DNA of 64,000 nt from Micromussa lordhowensis (GCA_964020085.1 OZ026604.1:10612332-10676331); one strand, 5' to 3'. Numbered from the stretch's first letter, positions 41,735 to 54,361 are shown. Program-made: numbers and translations. The notes: generated by a model not told the origin, from the letters alone.

Positions 41735-44700
41735 TTGCCTTGCTTGAATATTTCTGCCTCTGTTACTAATATACCCCACCTCACTAATCTAGATATTGAT
41801 CTTCATATGCCTTCAGACTCAAATTTTAATTACTTTAGTACACATGATTTCCATGTAAATAAGGACATTTCGGCTTGTCTTTCTAACAATGCCTTTTCTT
41901 TTTTAAACTGCGATATAAGAAGTATTCAAGCAAACATAGATAACCTTGTCAACATGCTCTCTGAATTATATTTTCCTCTGTCAATAAAAGGTCCCACTGA
42001 AACCAAACTAAAGATTGATCAAGAGGAATTGTTGAACATAATATATCTCAACTCAGCCTATCTAATGCTGGTGGAGTGGGAGTTTTTTGTTAAGATGGCA
42101 TAAGCTATAGCTGTCGTGAAGATCTCTCTTCGGTTAAGGAAGCTAGGTTATGAATCCTTATGGATTGAAATTCAAAATGATGCTGAAGGTAATACTATCT
42201 GTGGAATTATATACAGACATCCCCATGGTAACTTAGATAGTTTATGACTCACATAAACACAGTGATTGAAAAGATTCATCATGAAAACAAATACTGTGTC
42301 ATATTAGGGGATTTCAATTTAGATCTCAAGTTTGAGACACTTCCTGGTACAAATGATTTTTTAAATACCTTGGTTTTATCATATTTCCAGCCCCAAATTT
42401 TGCAACCAACCAGGATTACTGACCATTCAGCAACATTTATTGATAATATTTTCTTTAACTCTCTAGAACATTTTACAATTAGTGGTAATTTAATTTATGA
42501 TCTAACTGATCATTTGCCAAACTTTCTTGTTGTCAGTAAACTCTCTTCTTTGCCAGAAAATATCAAGATTTTCAGAAGAGATTATTCAAATTTTGATGAG
42601 CAAGCCCTAATAAATGACATCCAATCAATAGACTGGCCTTTCTTATTCAGCTGTAATTCTGATCCAAGCTGTATGTTTGATACTTTTTACAGCAAAATAT
42701 CAGAGTTTATTGATATACACATTCCACTAAAGCAATTGTCCAAAAATGAGTCAAAACTCAAAACCAAGCCATGGATTACTTCTTAGAACCTCTATTAAAA
42801 TAAAAAATAAGATTTACAAGAAATTCCTTAAGACCAAATCATCTTATTATTAGACTAAATTCAAGATTTACAGAAACAAGTTAAATCATCTCATTAAAAT
42901 TAGTAAAAGAAATTATTATAATGACTATTTTTCAATACATTTGAATGATGGTAAGAGAATCTGGAAGGGGATAAAGCAAATTATCCGAACAACCTCACAG
43001 GAAAGACAGGCCATAAATAGAGTTCTTTTGGACGACATCGAAATAACAGATCCTATATCAATTGCAAGTGCAAGTGTTTAATAATTATTTTGCCAACATT
43101 GGCAGTTATTTGGCAAGTGCTATTCCTAGTGTTGTCAATTCTGCCTACGAATGGATGTCACCTCCCCCTCGAGATAGCTTTTTCTTGCAGTCTCCTATTA
43201 CTCCTGAGGAAATAGAAACTGAAATATCAAACCTAAAGATTGGTAAAACAGTAGGTCCTTCTAGTATACCAGTTTCAGTTCTTAACATTTTTAAACGTGC
43301 TCTGTCAGAACCCTTACAAATAATATTTAATGCCTCGTTCTTAACTGGCATTGTTCCTGAACGGTTCAAACTAGCCAGAGTTATACCAGTATATAAGGGA
43401 TCACAAGTTAGCTTAAATAACTATCGTCCTACATGTATATCTCCTTTATCTATTTTCAATAAATTATTAGAGAAACTGGTATTTAATAGACTTTCCAATT
43501 ATTTAGAAAAGAGCCAACTCATTTACATCAAGCAATTTGGTTTTCGTTCCCATCATTCAACTTTCCATGCTCATTGGTGTATTAAGTATCATCGATAAAG
43601 TGCAAAAGGCAATCGAAGAGCGTGAGTATTCCTGTGGAATATTCTTGGACTTCAGTAAAGCATTTGATACTGTAAACCATGAGATACTTCTTACAAAACT
43701 TGAGTTCTATGGTATACGTGGTATTGTTAAAGATTATTTCACTTCAGCAATAGGAAACAGTTTGTATCTTTTGGTAATACTCAGTCTGGTAAGGTAAACA
43801 TCTCCTGAAGCGTTCCTCAGGGGTCGGTACTGGGACCTCTGCTTTTCTTAATTTATATTAATGATTTTCATAACTGCTCAAAGCAACTACACTTCCATCT
43901 CTTTGCTGAGAATGCAAATCTATTTCTTAAGCATAAAAATATTAACATACTAGAAAGTAATCTTAATAATGAACTTAGTAAAGTTCATTCTTGGTTATGT
44001 GCAAACAAGCTTTCCTTGAATATCAACAAGTCAAATTTTGTACTGTTTCACCCAATCCAAAGAAAAATACCCAAGTCAGTTACATTATTTATTAATAATC
44101 AATCACTAAGTGAGGAAAACTCCATCAGATACCTAGGAATTTACATTGATTCAAATCTTAATTGGAAAAGCCATATTAACTATATTGCAAAAAAGGTTAA
44201 ACGTAGCATAGGCACTCTATCAAAACTTCGTTATTATCTTAACAGCGAAACCTTACTGGACCTATACTATACTCTTGTATATCCATTTTTAACATATTGT
44301 GTAATAGCTTGGAGGAATACTTATCAAACTTCCTTGCAACCTCTTTTTGTATTGCAAAAGAAAGCCATTAGAATCATAACTTTTTCTAGCTTTTTTTAAC
44401 ATACAAGTCCTCTTTTCAAAGATTTGAATGTTATCAAACTATTTGATGAACTAACCATTCACATTGCTGTTTTTATGTACAAATTTAAAAACCAACTTCT
44501 TCCTACTAATTTTAATGGTTTTTTTTTTCACTTTGATTGAAGAAAACCATAATTGCAACACAAGGCTTTCCTCTAGAATGACTTATGCTCTGCCTACAAC
44601 AAGAACAAACTATGGAATCTTTAATATTAGATATCAAGGCGCTAAGATCTGGAATGCTATCAGTGATAGCATTAAGCTTCTATCACATAAACAGTTTAAG

Positions 44701-44736
44701 AAAAAGCTAAAATCAAACATTATTGCAAGTTACTAA
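41735..44736 (+). pseudogene. LINE ORF2: APE endonuclease and reverse transcriptase, dead
   Basis: Endonuclease pieces: FSFLNCDIRSIQANIDNL, GPTETKL (catalytic Glu), a frameshifted middle, VILGDFNLDL and YDLTDHLPNFLV (Asp-His). The RT follows after further breaks: IGKTVGPSSIPVSVL, LNNYRPTCISPLSIFNKLLE, IFLDFSKAFDTVNHEILL and QGSVLGPLLFLIYINDF. The palm motif then reads HLFAENANLF, where FADD is expected: both catalytic Asp are replaced (Glu-Asn), so this copy could not polymerise even if its frame were whole. The C-terminal part includes RYLGIYIDSNLNWKSHINYI and GAKIWNAISDSIK. Frame changes occur near 42100, 42790, 43590, 43800 and 44400. Confidence 0.85.
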
Positions 44737-45066
44737 CTGAATTAACAGTACAATATATTTTCTTTCTTCCACTAGTTAATCTACCCATACTTTATTTTCC
44801 TGTTTTTTTTTCGCTACATTGTATTTTTAGTTTAAATCTAGCCTTTGTCTGTGTGTTTTGTTGTATTTATTACCTCAATAAGCTGTAAGTACCTGACTCT
44901 ATTACAATTTACTGCATTTGGAACCCGAAGGATGGCTGCCCATTTTTACTAGCCTGGTGGTTATTTCGGGCAGCCAGCACCTTATAGTATTTGTTTTTAT
45001 TAGTCTTTGTAATTTGATATTTAATTTAATGCAGGTGCAAATAAAAATTGTTGTTGTTGTTGCTAG

Positions 45067-45469
45067 CTTTCTTTCTCCAAGGTATGGGACCTCTTTTATT
45101 TTATCACCGCTCTTTTGTTATTACTCAATCTATTTAGCCTATAACAGGAGGGGCACAAAGGGCAAGCGCTTATTTAATTTCGGAATTGCGTTACCTAAAC
45201 AGCATTATTAAAGCCACAATCGTCGAAATTCGTTATCTCATGTCTTGTTCACAAGCAGTGTTACCCAAGCAAGAAGGTAAAAGATAACCCGCATTTGCAA
45301 GCAACGTTTTTCAGGTAGGATTACCTTACTACCCGCGACAACTCGATTTAAATAAAATAACTGGTAAATAACAAAGCAGAAAATAATTTTACTGCCAAAC
45401 GCTCTTTACACTTAGATTACGTAGTTTATCAGTTCCACTGAAGTCATTTTAATTTTTAAATTCACATAA
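45067..45469. other. No gene seen
   Basis: Spacer between the LINE tail and repeat-unit copy III. No repeat or exon was recognised. Confidence 0.4.
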
Positions 45470-46485
45470 AATTCCAGACAGCAATTATTATTTTAATGGG
45501 GATGTATTTGAAAGCAAAACTTTAAACAATTTTGTAATGTTATTTATAACATTTTAGAGAAAAGCGAAAAAAATGATGTTTAAGCAAAAAACATCATTAC
45601 GAAAATTTCGCCTCAAAACTCCGTTATGTGAATTTTCTTATATGTAAAGCAAGACTAAGATAAGTTGTAAATAAATATGCAGTTTCTCAAATCACAATTG
45701 GTATGTTCTGCTGGTAATCTATCATGTTTCGATAAATTTGATCTATTTTTTCCCGGTTAGGCGAGTTGTCCCTGGAAAAGCCTTTACAAGGCACCAAACG
45801 TTCAAAACGTTTAGAATAGTATTAATCATAATCAATGAAGCTTTTTAATAACACCTACATCTCACGTGGTAGTCGATCTCGTAACTTATAGCTGGTTTAC
45901 TTCAGCGTGCACAGTCTCTAGATCCACCCCCTATTGTTTATTTGTCTATCATGTCTGAGTAAGATGGGGATACTGTTTTGTAGATCTACACACAGGTACG
46001 TGATCTTGATATTCTTGCTAAAGATACCCTGAGGTAATTCCTTCAACTGGTTGTTTTGCAAGTTTCTACCAACAAATAATCGCAATCAGTGTCAATTGAA
46101 AGAGCAATGTAAATGTCAGCTGTGTGCTTGAAGGTTCCCTTACGCAGATGGGAATATAGGGTTACAAAGAGCGACACAAATTTGCAAAAAAGTCAAAAGA
46201 AAAAAACATTGATCTGTTTTAATGAATGGTAATTGAGGTAATTCCTTCAACTGGTTGTTTCCCCAGAAACTACCAACAAGTAATCATTAATCAGAGTCGA
46301 CGACACCAGAAAATGTCTGCTTAACGGCATTCTATTTCCCACCTACCCGCGTAGTTCCATTTTAGTGTATTGTAGTTTTAACCACACAATCAATATATTT
46401 TTAATATCAATCTAGGCAAGGAAGCCCGGGGAAGCAAGGCTTTTGTAAAGCACTACCTTTGTGAGATATCTAAAGCTCTGTTCAC
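45470..46485 (+). repeat. Leader of repeat unit, copy III (part 1)
   Basis: It matches 13470-14440 in order and orientation, including AAATATGCAGTTTCTCAAATC and GGTTCCCTTACGCAGATGGG. It is non-coding. Confidence 0.65.
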
Positions 46486-46985
46486 ACTAGGCCGAAACAT
46501 GATTTGTCTGATCACGAATGAAACATGTTTCGTTATGAAAATTGTTCACAGCAGACAGTGTATTGTGCGAATGATGATTGAAACATGATTATTCTGAGAA
46601 TGATTGAAGCAATCTCGAGATGTAGTTTCAATCATGATCAGACCAAACACGTTCAAAATGGTGGATATATGCGGTGAAGAGGCGAATGGCAAAAAGCAGA
46701 AAACAAAATTGGGGCTATTATAAGACCAAATGGCTAGTTGAAACATGTGCGGATGAAGGAATACAACGTCAATTATCGGCGATGGGAAGAAAGCAGAATA
46801 TTTAGGAGAACATTGCCGCAAAACTTAATGACAACGGCTACGTAAGTACAGCATCGCACTGTAAAACCAAAATTCACAACTATGTATAAAACGAGTTTGA
46901 AACCGACATCTGATGTGAACAAGTCAAGCAATGAAAAACAAGTTCAGGCGAAAAATGTTTCCTTGAAACATGTCTACTCTTTTCG
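46486..46985 (+). mobile_element. Myb/SANT-carrying MITE-like element, copy III
   Basis: Close copy of 14441-14957. The Myb-like frame has a TAG in place of the second Trp codon (AATATTTAGGAGAAC) and is otherwise alignable. Its right end lacks the 211-bp ISL2EU-type MITE, giving the empty site GGCTTTAATGGGTAC. Confidence 0.6.
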
Positions 46986-47856
46986 GCTTTAATGGGTACA
47001 CAGCTTTTGACTAAACAACTATATTAAAGTTACTGTAATCGGCAGGACAATTTTTCTAAATATACAAATACGTACTTATTTTTTGATAGGCTAAACTTAA
47101 CACGGATTACATGCACAAAAAAGAGAGGTGGTGGGGGGAGGGGGGGGGGGGGGGTGGGACCGAAAAAGACATCCACAAGGTCACTTAGAGGAAGTAAAAT
47201 ATGCTTATAACAAGAAAGATTAGTTAAGGTTAGAGGTGAACACGGCAATACTAGAGCATTGAGAAAATTAAATAATTTAGGGCCTTGGAAACAGAGTAAG
47301 TATTGTTCTTAGTAAGTAAGTTGTCCTAAAGGCGGGAAAACGGAAATACTTCTTCGTTCTAGTAAGGTATGTATACCGAGACAGTCAAGTAAAACTTGTC
47401 CTTGTAACTTTCAGCAAGATGGGGCTTTTTTAAAGGTACACAACTTTACCTGTTTGAACTTTGATATTTACAAAGCATAAAAAAAAATCATTGGAGAGCA
47501 ATAAAGAAGTTTTGGATAAATTTCTTACAAAATAGAGTGGTCTGTTTCGACTAGTTGCTACGTATGCCTGAACGTGTTTTTAAGATAATTAAAATCATTT
47601 TCAAACATTGGCTATCTATGTTTAATTCTTGGAAAAAGTTTAAACTACTTGGAACTATTATGAATTGATGGCGTGGTGTTCGCTGGACCAGGCTGGTCTT
47701 GTGTCTTAATGACGCTCTGAAAAGTCTGACTTGCTCATTTTCACAAATGGTGAAGTATTGAGAGACTTGCTAGCATTTTTCGCCACATTGTCGTTTTTTG
47801 CATCATTTTTTGCTGTCTACAGATTTCTTGGCTGTTTAAGACATTATGAGAGTATA
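46986..47856 (+). repeat. Leader of repeat unit, copy III (part 2)
   Basis: Matches 15173-15785 and 19524-19773 without the 3.7-kb transposon, so CAAACATTGGCTATC is continuous near 47603. A G-rich run (about 47128-47157) has expanded relative to copy I. No gene. Confidence 0.7.
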
Positions 47857-48437
47857 GATCGTTTTCACGTGACGTCATCACTTTCTGAAATCCGAAACTA
47901 AAGAGCCACCAACGTTTTTATCCTCATAGGGCATAAGAGACCGTATATTTATATCTGTTTGCAATTTTACAGCTCAATAGCGTGCTTTGTTTGGAAATCA
48001 GAGCATTTTGAATTTCAGATTTATGTCGGTGCGTGACACATAGCTGCGATCGCACTTGCCGAAAAATATATACTTATCTCGTGATTTGTAGCTCTTTTAG
48101 AAGTTAGAGCATTAGGAAAAGTGCCTATGTAAATGCTTGTTTGTTAAGTACAGATAATCAGTCGCCTAGATAGCCAAAGTAAGTTCCAGATGTTTACACT
48201 ATTTTCCGGCCGCCATGTTAGTGCACATCTGATGTGCACCAACATGGCGTTTCCATACTAAGCTCTGTAAATTTCTCCGAAACATTTCGACGAATATCTG
48301 CGGTTTGGGTAAACGCACAGACCTAAATCTCGGAGAACGGTCTTCTTTATGTATTTCCAATAAGATCACTATTTCTTGACTTTATCTACTGAATTGTTTT
48401 CGATTTATTTTTTTATTGCGTGACATTGAAAACGATC
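47857..48437. mobile_element. MITE, 581 bp, TA (or TATA) duplication
   Basis: Inverted ends GATCGTTTTCA...TGAAAACGATC (11 perfect bases, then CGTGACG / CGTGACA-like similarity) are flanked by TATA on both sides. Copies I and II lack the insert at this point. The interior carries a second inverted motif (GATGTGCACCAACATGGCG near 48230 beside GCCATGTTAGTGCACATC). A TA duplication fits Tc1/mariner-type MITEs. Confidence 0.75.
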
Positions 48438-49360
48438 TATAGTCTTGCGAATGCGAAATGGCGGTAGCCTCTCGGTTAGTGCGCTAGCCTCCGGATCGAG
48501 CAAAGAGTCAAAATTCGGAATTACCATGAAGTTAGCTGTAATATAGGTGTTACCCTCTTTAAATAAAGGTTATTATTATATCTAGATTAAGCAAAGCCTA
48601 AAAGCGGAACTCCTATTTGCCGAAAGAAAAGAGAGGATTTGTTTTTCTCGGATCAAAAATGATCAACTGTATGAGTATGTAATTGTTCAGTGTGTGGTTA
48701 CGCTATTTTTTCAGTTACATTTTAACAAACTATATCACAGTGTGGTAACGATATGCTAGGTTCATTTGAAGTTATACTAAAATAAGCGTTTCAAGGGGCT
48801 TAAATCCCCAATGATTGTTGAGGGACAAAGCTTCGTGTTCACACCACAAAGCCGGGTTTACGAAGCTGCGGTCAATGCCACCAGATTTGCTGAGCCGCGT
48901 TCTTGGAAACACATGCAAGGTTGTAATGCTAACGCTCTCTACCTGTCCACCATGCTAAGGGATATGCCATGCGGGAAGGAAAAAGGTCGTCCACTATAGA
49001 TGTCTCTTGGTGAGCAGTGTAGCAAAACAAACCAAAGGAAATTAAATATCATGTATAGAATTTCTAAAAAAAAATCACAGTCATTATCTACTTAAAGCGA
49101 AATCAAACAAGTACAGTGATAGAAAATATCCGCTGATAAGTTCTGTAAGCGGTTAAAGGACCTACAAGAGAAAAAGTAGGTAGGCAGTACGCACGTGTTC
49201 GGACATGCAATGCATGTATTCTGTTTCGTCATTGTTCGCTGGTCGCTACGGAGTCACGTGAGAAAGGGCACGAGGCAGGGAACATCAGTTGAGTGTGCGA
49301 TCCTTCGGGAAAGTCGGATGTTTGTTGTTTTGCTCGCTCAGTGCTGAGCGAACACCGAGA
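48438..49360 (+). repeat. Leader of repeat unit, copy III (part 3)
   Basis: Matches 20315-21240 nearly base for base, including GGGGCTTAAATCCCCAATG and the stretch just before the gag region. No gene. Confidence 0.65.
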
Positions 49361-49363
49361 AAA

Positions 49364-50280
49364 TCACAGCATACCTGCCGAAAATATCAGTGAAAGGGAC
49401 ATCCTTTGATCGGCAGACGAAGAAAATCTACTCTCTAAGGAAAACGAGTCAGCGAATTCTTCGCACCAGGGCAAAGACAAAGTGCTTGCTGACATACTTT
49501 CGGCCATGACCCAAATGAGTGCCACCATCGTGTCCATGGAAAACGCAATGAAACGGTTAGCTGGTGCACCAGAAGACCATGCTACAGCACCGAAAAAGGA
49601 GGAAAAAACCTCCTGCAACTAGCGCAATGAGCGATAGCCAAGATTCAGATCCTGAGAAGTCAGATTCCGAGGAACTCAATTTCCCGCCCACCGGCGACCC
49701 GCCAAAACTGGGCAGCTCTGTCGCAGAGGACACATTGCTCAATGAAATTACTCAAGACTTTGAGTCGGACGAGCAAACTGACCCAAACTGTGCCAAAGGT
49801 CAACCCCGAGATATGGAATAAGCTGAAGCATGTGACCAGGAGCGCGGATTTACGCCTTGCAAACATGCAGAAAATACTTTTCAAAGACGTTAGTGCAGTT
49901 GCAAAATCGACTGACACACTGCTTGCTATGCGTGCAGATCCTGAGAAGACTTCAGCGTCGGCTTTCACTGAGAAATTGGGCAAATTAGTCACGCATAACG
50001 CTGACGCTCTGGCATTGTTAGGCCATGTAAACATTGAGCTGTCTTACCATCGACACGACGCCGATCAAACCAAACCTAAATGACGAATATTGCTCGTTGT
50101 GTGGCTCTCAAGTACCCATCACGGGCTTGTTATTTGGCGATGAGCTTCAATCTCAACTTAACAATATCAAGGCAACTAATTACAAAATTGGCCATAGGAC
50201 TACTGGAAAGTCATCTTACCGAAACCATAGCGATGGCTGGAAGGGCAAATCTTCTCACTCTAGTGGAAATCCTTTTTAGG
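49364..50280 (+). pseudogene. DIRS-like gag (ORF1), copy III
   Basis: Same protein as at 21088-22094, but with an in-frame stop near 49408 (DIL-stop-SADEENLLSKE), a frameshift near 49595 in the KKEEK run, and a ~75-bp deletion near 49785. It extends further than copy I: after NIELSYHRHDADQTKPN it goes on as YCSLCGSQVPITGLLFGDEL, TNYKIGHRTTGKSSYRNHSD and a Ser-rich end. The CSLCG is not a complete zinc knuckle. RT follows directly. Confidence 0.7.
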
Positions 50281-51740
50281 GAAGAAGGGCCGGTTTTACC
50301 GGCCAATCCAAAACAATTCCTACAAATCACGGGAAACCGAAAAGAAAGCCAGCCAGTGAAATGCTCTGATATCCCGACAGACAAGGTAAATATGTTACAG
50401 TTTCTTGAGCACAAAGCTCACTGCTTTAAAGCAGGGGGGCTGGGAGAATATTTTAATCAGTGGCAGACCTTAACCTCAGACCCTGAGATATTGCAAATGA
50501 TATTAGGCCAGCCAATCGAATTTGCTAGGACTCCATATCAAAGAGTAGCCCCCAGAGAGAAGAAAATCCTTGATTTGGATGAACAGCATGTCATTGACAC
50601 CTAAATAGATAAAGTCCTTGCTAAAGGTGCTATTACCCCAAGTAGTCACGAGGAAGGGGAATATATATCTCCTTTTTTCACTAGGGCCAGAAAGGATGGC
50701 TCTTTCAGGCTAGGGTTATGTTAAATCTCAAATGTTTAAACACTCGTGTGCAATATCACCATTTTAAAATGGACTCACTAAATACTGTTTTACAAATGGT
50801 AAAATCCAGTTGCTTTATGGCATCAATAGACCTAAAGGATGCTTATTATTCTGTACCTATTGCCACTGTAGACCAAAAATACTTGAAGTTTCTGTGGCGT
50901 AGAAAACTATATTAATATGTTTGCTTTCCAAATGGATTGACATTTTGCCCCACGAAGTTTACTAAGTTATTAAAGCAAGTATATTCACATTTAAGGCAGC
51001 TGGGGCACCTTTCAGCAAGTCATATTGATGATTCATATCTCCAGGGTGATGGCTATGATGACTGTGAAAGAAATGTTAGGGATGCTGTCAAATTATTTGA
51101 TTCCCTTAGGTTTATTGTACACCCTGAAAAATCATGCTTTGTTCCAAACCATCTAATCACCTTCATGGGTTTTATTATAGACTCGATTACAATGACAGTC
51201 TATCAAACCTCTGAGAAGATCGAGAAGATCATTCATACATGTCAAGGCCTGCTGGAGTATGCACACCCCACAATAAGGGAGGTGGCATCCACCCTTGGGT
51301 TGCTCATATCAAATTTTCCAGCAGCAAAGCTAGGGCCCTTGCATTTTAGGTCACTGGACAAGAACAAAACGGAGGCCTTGCGCCTGAACAAGGGTAACTT
51401 TGATGCATTTATGCAACTGTCTGAGTTGCTTCGCAATGATCTGCAGTGGTGGAAAAACTCTGCGAGGTCACTGCATAACCCTATAAGCATCCCCAACCAG
51501 AGGTCACTCTACACACAGATGCAAGTAAACATGGCTGGGGAGGAGTGCTCAATAATGTAATGATTGGGGGACATTGGACTCCTGAAGAGGCTTCTAATCA
51601 CATAAATTATCTTGAAATGTTTGCAGTGTTGTTTTCTCTCAAGGCGTTTCATAAAGAGTTATCAAGAAAGCATGTCGATCCTTGTGCGAATTGATAATAT
51701 CACTAACGTGTCAGATATAGGTAAAATGGGCACAAGCCAT
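50281..51740 (+). pseudogene. DIRS-like reverse transcriptase/RNase H, copy III
   Basis: Pieces in order: MLQFLEHKAHCFKAGGLGEY, LGQPIEFARTPYQRV, KDGSFRL, VQYHHFKMDSLNTVL, MASIDLKDAYYSVPIA (first catalytic Asp), QKYLKFLWRRKLY, FPNGLTFCPTKFTKL, HIDDSYLQGDGY (Asp pair intact), FMGFIIDSITMTVY, and RNase H remnants (TDAS, then LEMFAVLFSLKAFHKEL and RIDN). Stops occur near 50604, 50722 and 50915, and frameshifts near 51500 and 51675. It is more complete than copy 0 but equally dead. No tyrosine recombinase or methyltransferase follows, so both copies share a 3' truncation. Confidence 0.85.
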
Positions 51741-52607
51741 TCTGTGTAAGCCAGAAACGATTCATTTTCGTTATTTCCAAATAACGAATCATACGTTTCA
51801 GTACTGGTAAATAGATCGATGCCAAGTTAAACAAAAGGCAGCATAGAAAATCAGAATTTTCCCTTCAAGCATCCTCGATACTTCCTGACAGCCAAATAAA
51901 TGTACGCCAAGAATAACGTTTTACGTATTGTTGTAAATTACATTTCAGCTTTACTTTGCTTAAATTAAGGACAGATTAAAGTGCTCAGAACTAACCAAGT
52001 TTCAGTGAAAGGTAATTCTCGATTAGCTCAAGATATTATACTCAGTTTGCTCAGGTTTGCTCAAGAATCATGACTTATCTCAAAGTTACTATAACTTATT
52101 ATAACTTAATTTTATCTCAAAGTCACACGATCGTGCGATCACGCACGGGATTCCGCTCTGATGGAATGTGTTTGTATGTTGTAACCCGCAAATTAAAACA
52201 AAGAAGACATACTAACGTTTCATTCTAGTAAACAGCTTCGAACACACAAAGAGCTTCCTAGTAGACAACTACGCAACACCGAAAGAACGTCCTCGCAAAC
52301 AGCTGCGCCATATTTTTATAAAGAACTTTCGGTGTTGATGAGGGAAGGTTGGGTACTTCGAGTTCAGCATGAATTTAATCATTTTTGGAGCCTCAACGCT
52401 CAAAATATATATTTCTCAACCCTTTATTTTTTTTTTCCTTTCTTGTCATGTTACTATGGTAACTATCGTTGTCTAAAAGCAGCTTCGGACAAAATTGTGC
52501 TACAGAAAAAAAAAAAAACGTTTCCAACGAGTTTCATGGCATGATGGATAGGTCGGCTGAGTATGTATTAGATTATACTCAAATGAAAAAAAAGGTAAAC
52601 GCCATAG
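51741..52607 (+). repeat. Tail of repeat unit, copy III
   Basis: Non-coding, matching 1401-2303. At its end GCCATAGTGTGCACTATTG is continuous, giving the empty site for the 9.77-kb element of copy 0. Confidence 0.75.
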
Positions 52608-52610
52608 TGT

Positions 52611-52982
52611 GCACTATTGAGTTAAAATAATTGAGCCACTACGCGCGTTCTCATTGGTCGATAGGTGTGTTTACGGTAATAACGTTTTAGATTCTCGCGT
52701 ATTTTTTAGAATTATTTTATAAAAGCAATAGAACACTTTTTCCACCTATAGCCTCATAGCCACACTCGGAGGGTTGGGAGAGAGACGACGTCTTGGGTTT
52801 GCATAACTGTCTCGAATTCTCCCAGCCCTCCTCGTGTTTAGATGAGGCTATATAAACATGAAAAAGTGTTCTATTGGTTAAATGGATGCACGCGGGAGTT
52901 TGCTAGGCACGAAAGAAGCGTAAGACTCTAGCTTCTTGAGTGCTTAGCAACCCTCCCAAGTGCATCCGTAACTCAATAGTGC
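52611..52982. mobile_element. Foldback-type MITE, 372 bp
   Basis: Ends GCACTATTGAGTTA / TAACTCAATAGTGC are inverted, and the interior is largely palindromic (AGAACACTTTTTC / GAAAAAGTGTTCT; CACTCGGAGGGTTGGGAGAG / CTCCCAGCCCTCCTCGTG). Fragments of the same MITE occur at 12092-12330 and 22091-22160. No clear target duplication. No gene. Confidence 0.75.
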
Positions 52983-54210
52983 AAGAAAAACAAGCGCGCG
53001 AAAATTCATTCATGACAACGACTGCACACCAGCACGTTTCCTGAAATATCGATCAAAATCCTCTTTCTGCGGTTTGTATCCAATAACCGGTGAGAAAGTT
53101 CAACAGAATTAAGAACAAACTGAAGACAACCGTCCAAATTCAATCACAAATGGACTGAACTTCAGATCGATTCAGAGGATGAACCGTTGAAAACTATTTG
53201 CACTTTATGAATAGTGCATTCGCCGAAGAGCGATTTTGTTGCCACTTGTTTGGTCTGGAAGGACGTGGATTGCTGAGAAGTTTGTGATGGCTGGCTGTGA
53301 TTGTTTGCAGAAAGAGAAACGGCTCTCGAGAAGACTTGGCTACAGTTATGGAGCTGTGAGGTCGAAGGCCGCGAATTGTAGCTTACCAGAGACTACTCCA
53401 ACTGCGGTGTGCAGAAATGGCCATGATGTGGTGGTTTGAAATCCAGACGAGAAGACTTGGCTGCACTGAGTTATGGAGCTGTGAGGTCGAAGGCCGCGAA
53501 TTATAGCTTACCAGAGACTACTCTGACTGCGGTGTCCAGAAATGGCCATGATGTGGCGGTTTGAAATCCAGGCGTTGAATGAGAGAGTGAGGCTCTTACA
53601 CAATGATTTGTGTAGATGTTGGATAAATGTGCTTCTTCGCTGAAGGTCTTCATCATTTCAGCGAGGCTGTTTATTCCAAGCGGTCGAGCTTCGTGTCAAA
53701 TGGCATCTAGAGCCAAGTAATTTTTCTTTGGATGCTGGAAAAAGGCAGTAAATGTTGCATTTACCTTCTGGAGATACAATTTGAGGACCTTGTAGTCGTT
53801 ACCTTGTCTTCGGTCTCATACATTCTGCGGCTTCTTTTTCTGTGCTTTCAACGTTCTTTAGTCCTCTGGGATGATTCTTTGAAATTCATCGTGACTCATG
53901 GTTGCGTAATTTCTTCTGCACACCAAGCTGAAAATAACACAAAAGCAAACGGACTTTCAAAATTTGGTTTGTAATGGAACTTAACTTTTCAATATAATTT
54001 CATCTGTTATCAAAGTAAGCGCTTAATAAAATCGTGAAAATGTAATTTCGTCGACTTTGCTGTCTACCATTAGCATTTTTAAAATTGGGTTTACACATTA
54101 CTTAACAGGAACAATTTCTATTGAATAAGTCTTAGATCTTTATTTCGTTTTATCTTTATCGTAAAGCCTATTAATGAGTTCCAACTAAGCTTTAAAAACT
54201 TTTTGTTTAC
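52983..54210. other. Mostly unassigned; contains a 122-bp tandem duplication
   Basis: A direct duplication lies at about 53327-53448 and 53449-53573 (CGAGAAGACTTGGCT, GGTCGAAGGCCGCGAATT, GAAATGGCCATGATGTGG) with few differences. A decayed minus-strand coding stretch may exist near 53795-53935 (MSHDEFQRIIPED followed by a stop, then LKAQKKKPQNV). It could be a remnant exon downstream of the minus-strand gene at 54634-55227. Confidence 0.4.
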
Positions 54211-54361
54211 CTTTAAATGTTGACAGAGGGCAGTTTGTGACTTCTTTCGTCTTTTTTGAGTGTCGCTCACTTACATGCTCTTCAAGTTCGCTTTCGCCCA
54301 AACTTGCGAATCTCTTTGCAAGTGGCTCGGGAAAAATGCTCCCAAACAGGTCAAAGGTAAC
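54211..54361 (-). other. Possible second exon of the minus-strand ZAD-like gene
   Basis: The minus strand reads VTFDLFGSIFPEPLAKRFAS, then ESELEEHVSERHSKKTKEVT, bounded by a CAG acceptor (alternative TTTAG acceptor at 54391) and a GTAAAC donor after TTTAAAG. No known domain is seen. Linkage to the upstream exon is a guess. Confidence 0.35.

Larger units (their letters stand above)
40737..45066 (+). mobile_element. Second LINE (L1-type ORF1, CR1/L2-like ORF2), decayed
   Basis: Full-length in layout: a GC-rich 5' segment with ACAAGATGGCGCC, ORF1, ORF2 (endonuclease then RT), and a 3' end GCAAATAAAAATTGTTGTTG with a (TTG)n tail at 45050-45064. Many stops and frameshifts are present. Target duplications were not identified. 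Confidence 0.8.

Noticed and set aside
53236..53439. 67-codon frame over the 122-bp duplication
   Set aside because: The second duplicate unit does not keep the frame and no domain is seen.
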